Shown one piece after another: positions 18,990 through 27,414 of a DNA stretch of 64,000 bases. The position numbers and the translations under genes are program-made. The stretch spans positions 229,315-293,314 of the forward strand of contig CAVQBF010000005.1 in assembly GCA_963710615.1 (NCBI GenBank), written 5' to 3'. The notes beneath the pieces are model-generated. The model ran no database searches and was not told where the DNA came from. It saw nothing but the letters and a program-made list of their open reading frames with translations. Every line of letters begins with the position of its first letter. Position 1 is the first letter of the stretch. Origin of the DNA: GCA-2746605 sp963710615 (lineage in GTDB: Bacteria > Bacteroidota > Ignavibacteria > Ignavibacteriales > Melioribacteraceae).

Positions 18990-20699
18990 ATGAAAGTCAA
19001 GAAAAATCATATAATCTTAATCTTTTTAGTAATATTTTTTTTAATTCTTATTTCTATCGGAGTGGGCTTTTTTATTCTTCAAAAATATGGAATTAGCGTT
19101 GAAGATGGGAGAAGATTTGTCGCGCATGGATTTTCACTTAATCCGGCTAATAAAGATGATTTAGACAATTATATCAGTGAATTTCAAAAAGATATTGATA
19201 TACTACACTATATGCTTAAAATTGAATTGGATACTGAAAATAAATTAATTATTGGGGATATCACAATAACCGGGCATCCAAAAGAAAAAACATCAGAAAA
19301 AATAATTCTTAATTTTAATGATGGATTTGAGATCTCAGAATTGACTTTAAACGGAGAAAAAAACTCTTATATTTATGAAGAAGATAAAATCAAAATAATT
19401 CCCAACTCAGGAATTGTTGATACTTTCATAATTAATATCATGTATAAAGGTAAGCCTGAAAGTTTAGGCTTTGGATCTTTTAATTTTAGTAAAAATGAAG
19501 GAAAACCTGTAGTTTATTCCCTAAATGAACCAATTTTTGCTTCAACATGGTTTCCTTGCAACGATCTGCCATCTGATAAAGTTTTAACAGACTTGTTTAT
19601 AACAAACGATTCCTCAATGGTTTCTGTTTCAAATGGAGTTTTGGTAGGTGCTGAAACTAAAAACGGAAAAACTACTTACCACTGGAAAACAACGTATCCA
19701 ATATCTACATATTTAATTTCAATTTTCTCAGCTGACTACGAGTATTATCAAGATCAATATATCTCACTGAATAATGATACAATGTCAATAGATTATTTTG
19801 TTTTTGTAGATGATCTTGAAGACGCAAAGAAAGATTTTTCAATTCATCCTACCGCAATTAAACACTTTGCTGAACTTTTTGGAGAATATCCGTTTGTTAA
19901 AGAGAAATATGGTGTTGCTCAATTTTTATGGAATATGGGTGCAATGGAGAATCAGACAATAACTGGAATAGGGAAAAATTTTGTAACTGGCAATCAATTT
20001 TTTACCGGTATATTAGTCCATGAGTTAGCTCATCAATGGTGGGGAAATGCAGTTACATTGGAGAATTGGAATGATATTTGGCTTAATGAAGGTTTTGCTA
20101 CCTACTCGGAGGCATTGTATTGGGAAAAAGAAAACGGACCTGCAGCTTTAAGATCAACTATGCGTTCCTTCAATACAAACTTTTCCGGAATAAAATTATC
20201 TGACCCCGATTTATTATTTAGCAGAATAGTATATAACAAAGGTGCTTGGGTGCTGCACATGTTAAGACGTGAACTTGGGGATGAAAAATTCTTCGAGATT
20301 TTGAGAACTTATTATGATACTTTTAAGTATAAAAATGCGTCAACAAAAGATTTTGTTGAAATAGCTGAATCAAAATCGAATAAAGATTTATCTAAATTTT
20401 TTGATCAATGGATTTATTCTGGTGAGGGAAAAATTGAGCTTGAGTATAATTATCAGCAAGAATTTAATGATAGTAGTTTCGTAATCACACTTGATATTAA
20501 TCAGGTTCAAAAAGAATATGATAAGTATTCTTTTATTTTAGATTTCGACTTTTATTTAGAAAATGAAACTAAAATTCGAAAAACAGCGAAAATTGACTCA
20601 AAAAAAACAATTTTAAAATATTCTCTGCAAAAGAATGTGACAAAAATAGACCTAGATCCGGATACTTGGCTTGCTGCTGAAATTAAATTTATCGAATAA
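18990..20699 (+). CDS. M1-family metallopeptidase, short membrane-anchored form
   Basis: About 569 residues from the ATG at 18990 (TTG at 18984 is two codons upstream). An N-terminal hydrophobic helix (about 8-30) anchors or exports the protein. The M1 signature follows: NMGAMENQTITGIG (the exopeptidase GxMEN motif), HELAHQWWGN zinc site, and the downstream Glu ligand in WLNEGFATYSE. A small beta-domain ends the protein; the large helical C-terminal domain of full-size aminopeptidase N is absent, as in many short bacterial M1 enzymes. Likely periplasmic peptide trimming. Confidence 0.9.
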   Translation: MKVKKNHIILIFLVIFFLILISIGVGFFILQKYGISVEDGRRFVAHGFSLNPANKDDLDNYISEFQKDIDILHYMLKIELDTENKLIIGDITITGHPKEKTSEKIILNFNDGFEISELTLNGEKNSYIYEEDKIKIIPNSGIVDTFIINIMYKGKPESLGFGSFNFSKNEGKPVVYSLNEPIFASTWFPCNDLPSDKVLTDLFITNDSSMVSVSNGVLVGAETKNGKTTYHWKTTYPISTYLISIFSADYEYYQDQYISLNNDTMSIDYFVFVDDLEDAKKDFSIHPTAIKHFAELFGEYPFVKEKYGVAQFLWNMGAMENQTITGIGKNFVTGNQFFTGILVHELAHQWWGNAVTLENWNDIWLNEGFATYSEALYWEKENGPAALRSTMRSFNTNFSGIKLSDPDLLFSRIVYNKGAWVLHMLRRELGDEKFFEILRTYYDTFKYKNASTKDFVEIAESKSNKDLSKFFDQWIYSGEGKIELEYNYQQEFNDSSFVITLDINQVQKEYDKYSFILDFDFYLENETKIRKTAKIDSKKTILKYSLQKNVTKIDLDPDTWLAAEIKFIE

Positions 20700-20777
20700 T
20701 CTAAACAGCAAGGATTCAATAATGCGCATTTATTTAAAAAGTAGTAACTTTAAAACTTAATTTAAATTGAGAATTAA

Positions 20778-21503
20778 GTGAAATCTTTTTTTGTTTCCGA
20801 TTTACATTTTGGTCTTCTCAACAGCGAGAAAGAAAAGCAAAGAGAAAGAGAATTTGTTGAGTTTCTTAATTTCTGCAATGGTAAAATTGATAAACTGTTT
20901 ATTCTAGGAGATTTGTTTGACTATTGGTTTGAATATAAGAAAGTTATTCAAAAGGGATATTTTAGAACTTTTACAGCATTGCAAAATTTAGTAGATGAGG
21001 GTATTGAAGTTCATTACTTTATTGGTAATCATGATTTTATGCACCGAGATTTTTTTGAAAAAGAGATTGGAGTGATTTTACATGAAAAAGAATTAACGAT
21101 TGATTTGAGTGGTAAAAAGTTCTTTCTGGGTCATGGAGATGGTTTGGTAGAAAATGATTTAGGATATAAAATTCTTAAATCTATTTTGCGTAACAAAATT
21201 ATTCAGAAACTGTATTCTATCTTGCATCCGGATTTTGGTATTTGGCTAGCAAGCTCCTCAAGTAAAAAAAGCAGAGATTACACAACCGAAAAATCTTACG
21301 GAAAAATTGATGGATTATTCGAAGCCGCCAAAAAGAAAATTGAGGAAGGATTTGATTTCGTTTTATTCGGACATTCACATATTAGACGGCAAATTAATTA
21401 TAAAAATGGGGAGTATATAAATTTAGGTACTTGGCTCTCAAAACCATGTTATGCTGAATTTGATGGTGATAAAATAGATATTATTGACTGGAATAATAAA
21501 TGA
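20778..21503 (+). CDS. lpxH: UDP-2,3-diacylglucosamine hydrolase-like metallophosphoesterase
   Basis: 241 residues, GTG start. Calcineurin-like metal motifs are in order: SDLHFGLLN (DxH), LGDLFDYWFEYK (GDxxD), IGNHDF (GNHD), FLGHGDGL and LFGHSHIRR (GHTH-type). The YWFEYK and HGDGL neighbourhood is typical of LpxH, which removes UMP from UDP-2,3-diacylglucosamine in lipid A synthesis at the inner membrane. Its stop overlaps the ATG of the PBP1A gene (ATGA), so both belong to an envelope operon. A general metallophosphatase role is the alternative. Confidence 0.85.
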   Translation: MKSFFVSDLHFGLLNSEKEKQREREFVEFLNFCNGKIDKLFILGDLFDYWFEYKKVIQKGYFRTFTALQNLVDEGIEVHYFIGNHDFMHRDFFEKEIGVILHEKELTIDLSGKKFFLGHGDGLVENDLGYKILKSILRNKIIQKLYSILHPDFGIWLASSSSKKSRDYTTEKSYGKIDGLFEAAKKKIEEGFDFVLFGHSHIRRQINYKNGEYINLGTWLSKPCYAEFDGDKIDIIDWNNK

Positions 21504-23816
21504 CTGAAAATTCTAAAAAGAAAAAAATAAAATTAAGCAAGCAGCAGCAAAAGATTATTATGTGGTCATCTTTGAGTGCAGCTATTATTGCTATCCTTTT
21601 TGGAGGATACTTTTTTTATCAGCACATAATTTCAGGGTTACCTTCTTTAGAGGAACTCGAAAACCCAAAGCAAAGTTTAGCAAGTAATGTTATTAGTGCT
21701 GATGGGGAGCTGATAGGACAGTACTTTCGGGAGAACAGAAGAGAAATATCGATTGACAGTATTCCCTCTTTTGTAGTTGATGCTTTAATTGCCACTGAAG
21801 ATAGAAAATTCTATGATCATTGGGGTGTTGATCTTGAACGTTTTGTTAAAGCAATGGTTAAAACTGTTTTTCTTGGGAAGAGAGAAGGTGCAAGCACTAT
21901 AACTCAACAACTTTCAAAAAATTTATATGATTTAAAAGTCGTTCGTGAAAATCTATTTCAAACCGGCGTTAGAAAAATCCGCGAGTGGTTTACTGCTGTT
22001 CAGATTGAACAAACGTATACAAAAAAAGAAATCCTTCAGATGTATCTTAACAATTCCTACTTTGGTAATAGAGCATATGGAATTGAAATGGCGGCACAGC
22101 ATTATTTCGGTAAAAGTGCAAAGGAATTAAAACTTAGTGAAGCTGCAGTATTTATTGCACTGTTAAAATCTTCTGTTTATTACAACCCGATTAGAAACCC
22201 GGAAAATGCAAAAAGAAGGAGGAATGTAGTTCTTTACAACATGAGAAATGTTGGATTTATTACGGATGATGAGTATCAAAAACTAAAAGAGGAGCCGATT
22301 GAACTAGCCAGCAACAAATCTAATTCAGGTGTACAGAGTGAGATTGCTCCACATTTTGTAGAACATGTCAGACAGCAGCTTGAAAAGATGGAGGAAGAGT
22401 ACGAGTTCAATCTATATGAAGACGGATTGAAGATTTACACTACTCTTGATACAAGAATGCAGAATATCGCTAATAGAGTTACTGTTGAACATCTTGATGA
22501 ATTTCAAAAATTATTTGATAGTAACTGGAATTGGAATAAAAATCTTAACATACTTAATGAATGGCTTGATAAACATGTTAAAAATGATAAGCTATACTTA
22601 AACTCAAAAGGTGATAAAAAGAAAAGAAATTTATGATAGTCTTAAAACTGATAAGCGATTTGTTGATTCAATCAAAACAATTTTGCAGACAATTGAAGTT
22701 GGTTTTGTATGCTTGGATGTTTCAAGTGGTGAAATAAAAGCAATGGTCGGCGGTAGAGATCAAGAATTTAATTTTGGTCTTAATCATGTTACTCAAGTTA
22801 AGAGACAGCCCGGTTCGGCTTTTAAACCAATCATTTATTCAGTTGCATTGGAAAACGGTTTGTACCCGGCATATCCAATATTAAATCAAGAGTTTGAGTA
22901 TGGTGATGATAATTGGAATCCGCATAATTTTGATTTAAGCACTAGTGGATTTTTGACTTTACGTGAAGGACTGCAGAATTCCGTAAATTTAATTAGTGCA
23001 AGGCTAATAATAGAGGATCATGTACAGCTTTGGAAAGTTGGACAGTTAGCTGAAAAATTAGGAATTAAAACTAAATTAAGTCTTGTTCCTTCAATTTCAT
23101 TGGGCACTTCGGAAGTAATCCCTTTAGAGTTAACATCAGTATATGCTACTTTGGCAAATAAAGGAATTTATAATGAACCAGTTTCAATTTTGAAAATTGA
23201 AGATAAAAATGGAATTATTTTAATGCAGTCAGTTCCGCATTCCGAGGAAGCTTTATCTGAAGAAACAACATTTTTGATTACAAACATGCTTGAAACGGTA
23301 TTAAATGAAGGAACTGGAATTCGTACGAGAGTAATACATAATTTTTATAGACCAGCCGCCGGAAAAACCGGTACAACTCAAGATTATAGTGATGCCTGGT
23401 TTATGGGATTTACACCACAACTCGCGGCAGGCGTTTGGGTGGGATTTGATGATCATAGAATAAGATTTACTGGGTCTTACGGGCAAGGTGCAAAAGCTGC
23501 TAATCCCATTTGGTCGAACTTTATGAGAGAGGTTTATGATTCACTTGATTTTCCAATTGAGTCGTTTGATATGCCACAGAATGGCAATGTTGTTTCGGTT
23601 AAATTTTGTAAAGAATCAATTTATCAGTTTGGTAACCCAAAATTATATTCGGCAGATTGCTCGACAGGTGAACTAACTGACTTTATAAACATTAAAGATA
23701 TTCCAATTTCTTACGATGCAGAAAAAGATAGCCGAGCATTATTGTTTACTAAGTTTTATAAAGCTGATAGCTTAGCTCACGAGGCGATTGAAATTACCGA
23801 AGAAGAAGATTTATAG
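21500..23816 (+). pseudogene. mrcA: Penicillin-binding protein 1A (transglycosylase/transpeptidase), frameshifted
   Basis: A class A PBP split into two frames. The first (21500-22636) has a cytoplasmic basic tail, one membrane helix (about 22-46) and the GT51 transglycosylase domain: EDRKFYDHWGVD, REGASTITQQLSKNLY and the RKIREW region. It stops at TGA 22634-22636. The second frame continues from about 22611 with the transpeptidase: PGSAFKP (SxxK), QNSVNLI (SxN) and AAGKTGTTQDYSDAWF (KTG). Reading GATAAAAAGAAAAG with one A fewer joins them exactly, giving ~770 residues. As written, only the transglycosylase would be made. Coupled to lpxH by an ATGA overlap. Confidence 0.88.
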
Positions 23817-23881
23817 ATACTGCTTGTATAGTTGTTTGTCTAAAAACTAATTAGAAGTTCTTAAAAAAGTTGAATATATTT

Positions 23882-23889
23882 TATTTTTG
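23882..23889 (+). promoter_or_regulatory. Putative -7 promoter box (TATTTTTG) of the tRNA locus
   Basis: TATTTTTG matches the Bacteroidota primary sigma -7 consensus TAnnTTTG exactly and lies five bases before the partial tRNA copy. No convincing -33 TTTG was found at the expected distance. No such box is present just before the intact tRNA, so that tRNA may depend on this upstream promoter. Confidence 0.4.
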
Positions 23890-23894
23890 AAAAA

Positions 23895-23941
23895 GCCCGG
23901 ATGGCAAAATTGGTATATGCCTACCGGCAGGCAGGGCGCTA
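23895..23941 (+). repeat. Partial 5' copy of the tRNA-Leu gene
   Basis: Bases 23895-23917 match the first 23 bases of the intact tRNA at 24182 with one change (A for G at position 12). An 18-base GC-rich insert follows (23918-23935), after which GCGCTA (23936-23941) matches tRNA positions again (24206-24211). The copy then stops and the nuclease remnant starts six bases later. It keeps the acceptor 5' strand and D arm only, so it cannot be a working tRNA. The repeat distance is 287 bases. Confidence 0.85.
23918..23935. repeat. Near-palindromic GC-rich insert TGCCTACCGGCAGGCAGG
   Basis: Sixteen of its eighteen bases form a near-perfect inverted repeat around CCGG (one mismatch pair), in strong contrast to the AT-rich surroundings. 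It sits exactly in the D-arm position of the partial tRNA copy, replacing a single base. Short palindromes of this kind are common interspersed repeats in Bacteroidota genomes (from memory). Confidence 0.6.
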
Positions 23942-23946
23942 ATTAT

Positions 23947-24180
23947 ATGTATCAAGTATATGCAATAAAAAGTAAAAATAGAAACTACATTTATGTTGGA
24001 TAACTGAAAAAGAAAGACGGATTTTGACATAATAATGGGAGGTCTAAAACAACAAAACCGTACAGACCTTTTGAGTTAATTTATAAAGAAATTTGTGTTG
24101 ATAGACTCTCAGCTAGACAAAGAGAAAAATATCTTAAATCAGGGATAGGTAAAGAATTTCTACAAAGTTTGATTAAATAA
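23947..24180 (+). pseudogene. Small GIY-YIG nuclease-like protein, remnant
   Basis: A 78-codon frame from ATG 23947 to TAA 24180 reads MYQVYAIKSKNRNYIYVG, then TAA, a short stretch, TGA, then HNNGRSKTTKPYRPFELIYK and RQREKYLKSGIGKEFLQS to the end. This is the full outline of the YhbQ/UPF0213-like single-domain GIY-YIG family (about 80-90 residues): the GIY strand, YVG for YIG, HNNG, RPFELIY, and the REKYLKSG...FL helix. Two opposite one-base shifts, one before and one after the central helix, would explain the two stops and the retained outer frame. The gene ends one base before the tRNA and lies between the two tRNA copies. Confidence 0.8.
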
Positions 24181-24181
24181 A

Positions 24182-24265
24182 GCCCGGATGGCGAAATTGG
24201 TATACGCGCTAGGTTCAGGTCCTAGTGGGAGCAATCCTGTGCAGGTTCGAGTCCTGTTCCGGGCA
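24182..24265 (+). tRNA. tRNA-Leu (anticodon CAG)
   Basis: 84 nt. Acceptor strands GCCCGGA (24182-24188) and TCCGGGC (24258-24264) pair perfectly, with discriminator A. The anticodon arm CTAGG-TTCAGGT-CCTAG gives anticodon CAG, which reads CUG. The long variable arm after it (GTGGGAGCAATCCTGT region) is typical of class II tRNA-Leu, and the T arm contains GGTTCGAGTCC. CCA is not encoded. The start is one base after the stop of the GIY-YIG remnant. Confidence 0.96.
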
Positions 24266-24307
24266 CTAAATTAATGTTTTACTTTTTGATATAATTAGTT
24301 ATGCTTT

Positions 24308-25174
24308 ATGAACAAAGATGCCCACGATGATGTTGAGAATTACTACAACAAAGCACTTCAATTTACTAAATCCCATTATGAAAACTTCCCTGTCATTTCT
24401 CTCTTTGTTAAAAGAGATATCAGAAAACATATTGCCATCATTTATCAATTTGCACGCCAAGCTGATGATATTGCAGATGAAGGGATAATGCCTCAAGATG
24501 AAAGAATAACACAGCTTAATAATTATGAATCAGAATTGGGAAGATCTTTCTCAAATAATTTTTCTGGTGGTTTTTGGAAAGCCCTCAAACTTACTATTGA
24601 TCAATACAAACTTGATATTGAGAATTTCTTTAATTTGTTAAAAGCATTCAAGCAAGATGTTTGGAAAAAGAGATACAAAAATTTTAGTGAAGTATTGCAA
24701 TATTGTAAATATAGTGCAAATCCGATCGGTAGATTAATTTTAGGTTTACACAACATTCACAATCCCGATGCTCAAAAATATTCAGATAAAATTTGTACCG
24801 CTTTGCAGCTTACTAATTTCTACCAAGATGTAAGCGTTGATATTTTCAAAAATAGGATATATCTTCCTGAAGATGAATTAGCAAATTTCAAAGTGGGATT
24901 TGATGTTATTAAGCAAAAACAATTTTCTGAACAATTTAAGAATCTAATGAAGTTTCAAGTTGATAGAACTAAAACTATGTTCGATGAGGGTATAAATTTA
25001 CTTTCTTATCTTCCAATTAGACTTAGATTTCAGATATTGGTAACTATTAAAGGGGGGCAAGCAATACTTAAGAAAATTGAGATACAAAATTATAACGTAT
25101 TAGAAAATAGACCAACACTTAGTAAAATTGATTTTATTAGGTTATTTTTAACTGCATTACTTTTTGGGAAATAA
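24308..25174 (+). CDS. hpnC: Squalene synthase family protein HpnC
   Basis: 288 residues of the trans-isoprenyl diphosphate synthase fold. The first aspartate motif is QADDIADEG (about residue 55), the second is NFYQDVSVDIFKNRIYLPED (about 170). In the three-gene squalene route HpnC converts presqualene diphosphate to hydroxysqualene. It is followed directly by hpnD, with which its stop overlaps (TAA 25172-25174 inside ATAA), and then hpnE. This gene order is the classic hopanoid/squalene arrangement. No squalene-hopene cyclase is in the window. Confidence 0.9.
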   Translation: MNKDAHDDVENYYNKALQFTKSHYENFPVISLFVKRDIRKHIAIIYQFARQADDIADEGIMPQDERITQLNNYESELGRSFSNNFSGGFWKALKLTIDQYKLDIENFFNLLKAFKQDVWKKRYKNFSEVLQYCKYSANPIGRLILGLHNIHNPDAQKYSDKICTALQLTNFYQDVSVDIFKNRIYLPEDELANFKVGFDVIKQKQFSEQFKNLMKFQVDRTKTMFDEGINLLSYLPIRLRFQILVTIKGGQAILKKIEIQNYNVLENRPTLSKIDFIRLFLTALLFGK

Positions 25175-26016
25175 TAATCGAGAAGGCAAAACAAATATCA
25201 AAAAAAAGTAAAAGTAGTTTTTACTACACTTTTTCATTTTTACCTCAAGAAAAAAGAGAAGCTATAAATAGTCTTTATGCTTTCTGCAGAAAAACAGACG
25301 ATATTGTTGATAACGATAATAAACCGAAAGAAATTAAGCAGAAGGAACTTGATGAATGGCGCGAAAAATTAACCGCTGCACTTAATAATAAACCACATGA
25401 TGAATTTTTCGGTCAGATTAAAAAGTACACAGAAAAATTCAAAATACCTTATGAACCTTTCTATGATATAATTTCCGGAATGGAATTGGATTTAAATCAG
25501 AGTAGGTATCAGACATTTGATGAATTGAAAGACTATTGTTACAAGGTTGCTTCGACAGTAGGCTTAATGACGATCCCGGTTTTTGGTTATAAAAACAAGA
25601 GTACCGAGGAGTATGCTGTAAATTTAGGTATTGCTCTTCAACTTACAAATATTATTAGAGATGTAAAAACTGATGCAGAAAGGGGCAGAATTTATCTACC
25701 ACTTAATGATTTGAAAAAATTTAATTACTCTGAAGCTGAACTTTTTGACAATGTTTACAATGAAAACTTCGTAAATCTGATGAAGTTCGAAAGTGAGCAA
25801 GCTAGAAAGTATTATTCCTTGGCTGATAATAAACTTCAACGTGAAGACAGAAGTTCGTTATTTACTGCGAGAGCAATGGAATATATTTATTACCGATTAT
25901 TAGATAAGATTGAGTTAGCGGAATTCAATGTATTTAAGGAAAAAATACGTGTTTCCAATATCAATAAATTATTTATTTCCTCTGCGGTTTGGCTTAAATA
26001 CAAGTTACTTCCATAA
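25171..26016 (+). CDS. hpnD: Presqualene diphosphate synthase HpnD, apparent ATA start
   Basis: The family alignment demands a start near 25171: the frame reads (ATA)IIEKAKQISKKSKSSFYY..., then LYAFCRKTDDIVDND with the first Asp motif and NIIRDVKTDAERGRIYLP with the second, giving about 281 residues. The nearest canonical start is the ATG at 25480, which would remove a third of the enzyme including the first Asp motif. An in-frame TAG at 25138-25140 bounds the frame upstream and no ATG, GTG or TTG lies between. The ATA at 25171 overlaps the hpnC stop as ATAA, where ATGA would be expected. HpnD joins two farnesyl diphosphates to presqualene diphosphate. Confidence 0.85.
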   Translation: MIIEKAKQISKKSKSSFYYTFSFLPQEKREAINSLYAFCRKTDDIVDNDNKPKEIKQKELDEWREKLTAALNNKPHDEFFGQIKKYTEKFKIPYEPFYDIISGMELDLNQSRYQTFDELKDYCYKVASTVGLMTIPVFGYKNKSTEEYAVNLGIALQLTNIIRDVKTDAERGRIYLPLNDLKKFNYSEAELFDNVYNENFVNLMKFESEQARKYYSLADNKLQREDRSSLFTARAMEYIYYRLLDKIELAEFNVFKEKIRVSNINKLFISSAVWLKYKLLP

Positions 26017-27309
26017 TGAAAAAATGTTTGATAATAGGCGGTGGACTAGCCGGCTTATCATCGGCAGTTTTTCTCACCCAAAAAGGATATTTTGTAGAAC
26101 TGATTGAAGCTTCACCTAAACTTGGGGGAAGAACATATTCTTTTTTTGATAAAGAGAATCATACCGAGATTGATAACGGTCAGCATATTTTAATGGGCTC
26201 TTATACTAATACTTTTGAGTTCCTAAAATATAATTGGTGCAGAATCCATTCCGGAATATCAATCAAAATTAAAAGTTGAATACTTAAAAAAAGGTGGAAA
26301 GTCCTATACACTTAGTGCACCTCATAGATTCTATCCGTTTAATTTAATTCAAGCCTTATTGAATTTTAAAGCAGTTACATTCCGGGAAAGAATTAGTGTT
26401 TTAAAACTTCTAACAGAATTAGTTTTTGTTAAAAAAAATCAGATTAACCATACTGTTTTAGAATACTTAACTTCTAATAAACAATCGCAGAATGTTATTG
26501 ATTCCGTATGGGAGTTAATAACTGTCAGTGCACTAAATACAAAAATTAATGAAGCTTCAGTGAATATGTTTTTATTCTTATTGAAGAAAATGTTCTTAGA
26601 AGGGAATAAATCATCCACAATTGTGCTGCCAAAAGTACCTTTAAGTAAACTTTTTATTGAACCTACACAAGAATTCTTTAAAAAAAATGATATTAAATAT
26701 TCTTGCTCTGAAGCTGCTGTTTCGCTATCCATTGAGAATGAAAGAATCATTAAAGTTAATACTAATAAAAGAGAAATTTTAAACTTTGATAATATTATAT
26801 TAGCTATCCCGCATCACGCATTGAAGAAAATTAATTCAAGATTTTCAATTATTTCAGATGAAATATTAAATCTTGAAACCTCGTCCATTATTACAATACA
26901 CATGTGGTCTAAGTACCAAGTAATAAAAAATAATTTTGCCGGTTTAATAGGATCAAAAATTCATTGGGTTTTTAACAACGGTACTCATATTTCAGTTGTA
27001 ATAAGTGCTGCTGATGAGTATACTAAAATGAAGAATGCAGAAATATTTGAGTTTGTTCTTAATGAGCTAAATTTTTATTTGCCAAATTTCCCTAAAGAAA
27101 GTGTTACCGATTACAAAGTAATGAAAGAAAAAAGAGCGACTATAAAGTGTACCTATAATAATGAAATATTAAGATCAAAAATTAAAACAGATATCAAAAA
27201 TTTGGTATTTGCTGGGGATTGGACAAACACAAAATTGCCCGGAACAATTGAGGGTGCAATCCAGAGTGGAAAGTCCGCTTCAGTACAGCATTTTGAAAAA
27301 ATAATATAA
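26016..27309 (+). pseudogene. hpnE: Hydroxysqualene dehydroxylase HpnE, frameshifted
   Basis: The ATG at 26016 shares a base with the hpnD stop (TAATG). The first frame holds the FAD-binding Rossmann start IIGGGLAGLSSAVFL, then LGGRTYSFFD and DNGQHILMG, and ends at 26279. The protein continues in the next frame from about 26235 (IGAESIPEYQSKLKVEYL) and runs to 27309 with the C-terminal FAD motif FAGDWTNTKLPGTIEGAI. One surplus base in the AAATATAATTGG region accounts for the break; the repaired protein is ~430 residues, normal for HpnE. HpnE reduces hydroxysqualene to squalene. Confidence 0.85.
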
Positions 27310-27414
27310 TTATTACTTTATATCGTGATTTTATTTTAATAAAATCGTAAATTATAATTATTAGTTCCCATCTTTATAAACATGCACATATTATTGATAC
27401 AATAAGGAGGTTAC

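Noticed and set aside
22605..22640. Programmed frameshifting in the PBP1A gene
   Set aside because: The A5-G-A4 run is too short for transcriptional slippage and there is no slippery heptamer with a downstream structure. A one-base error or mutation is simpler.
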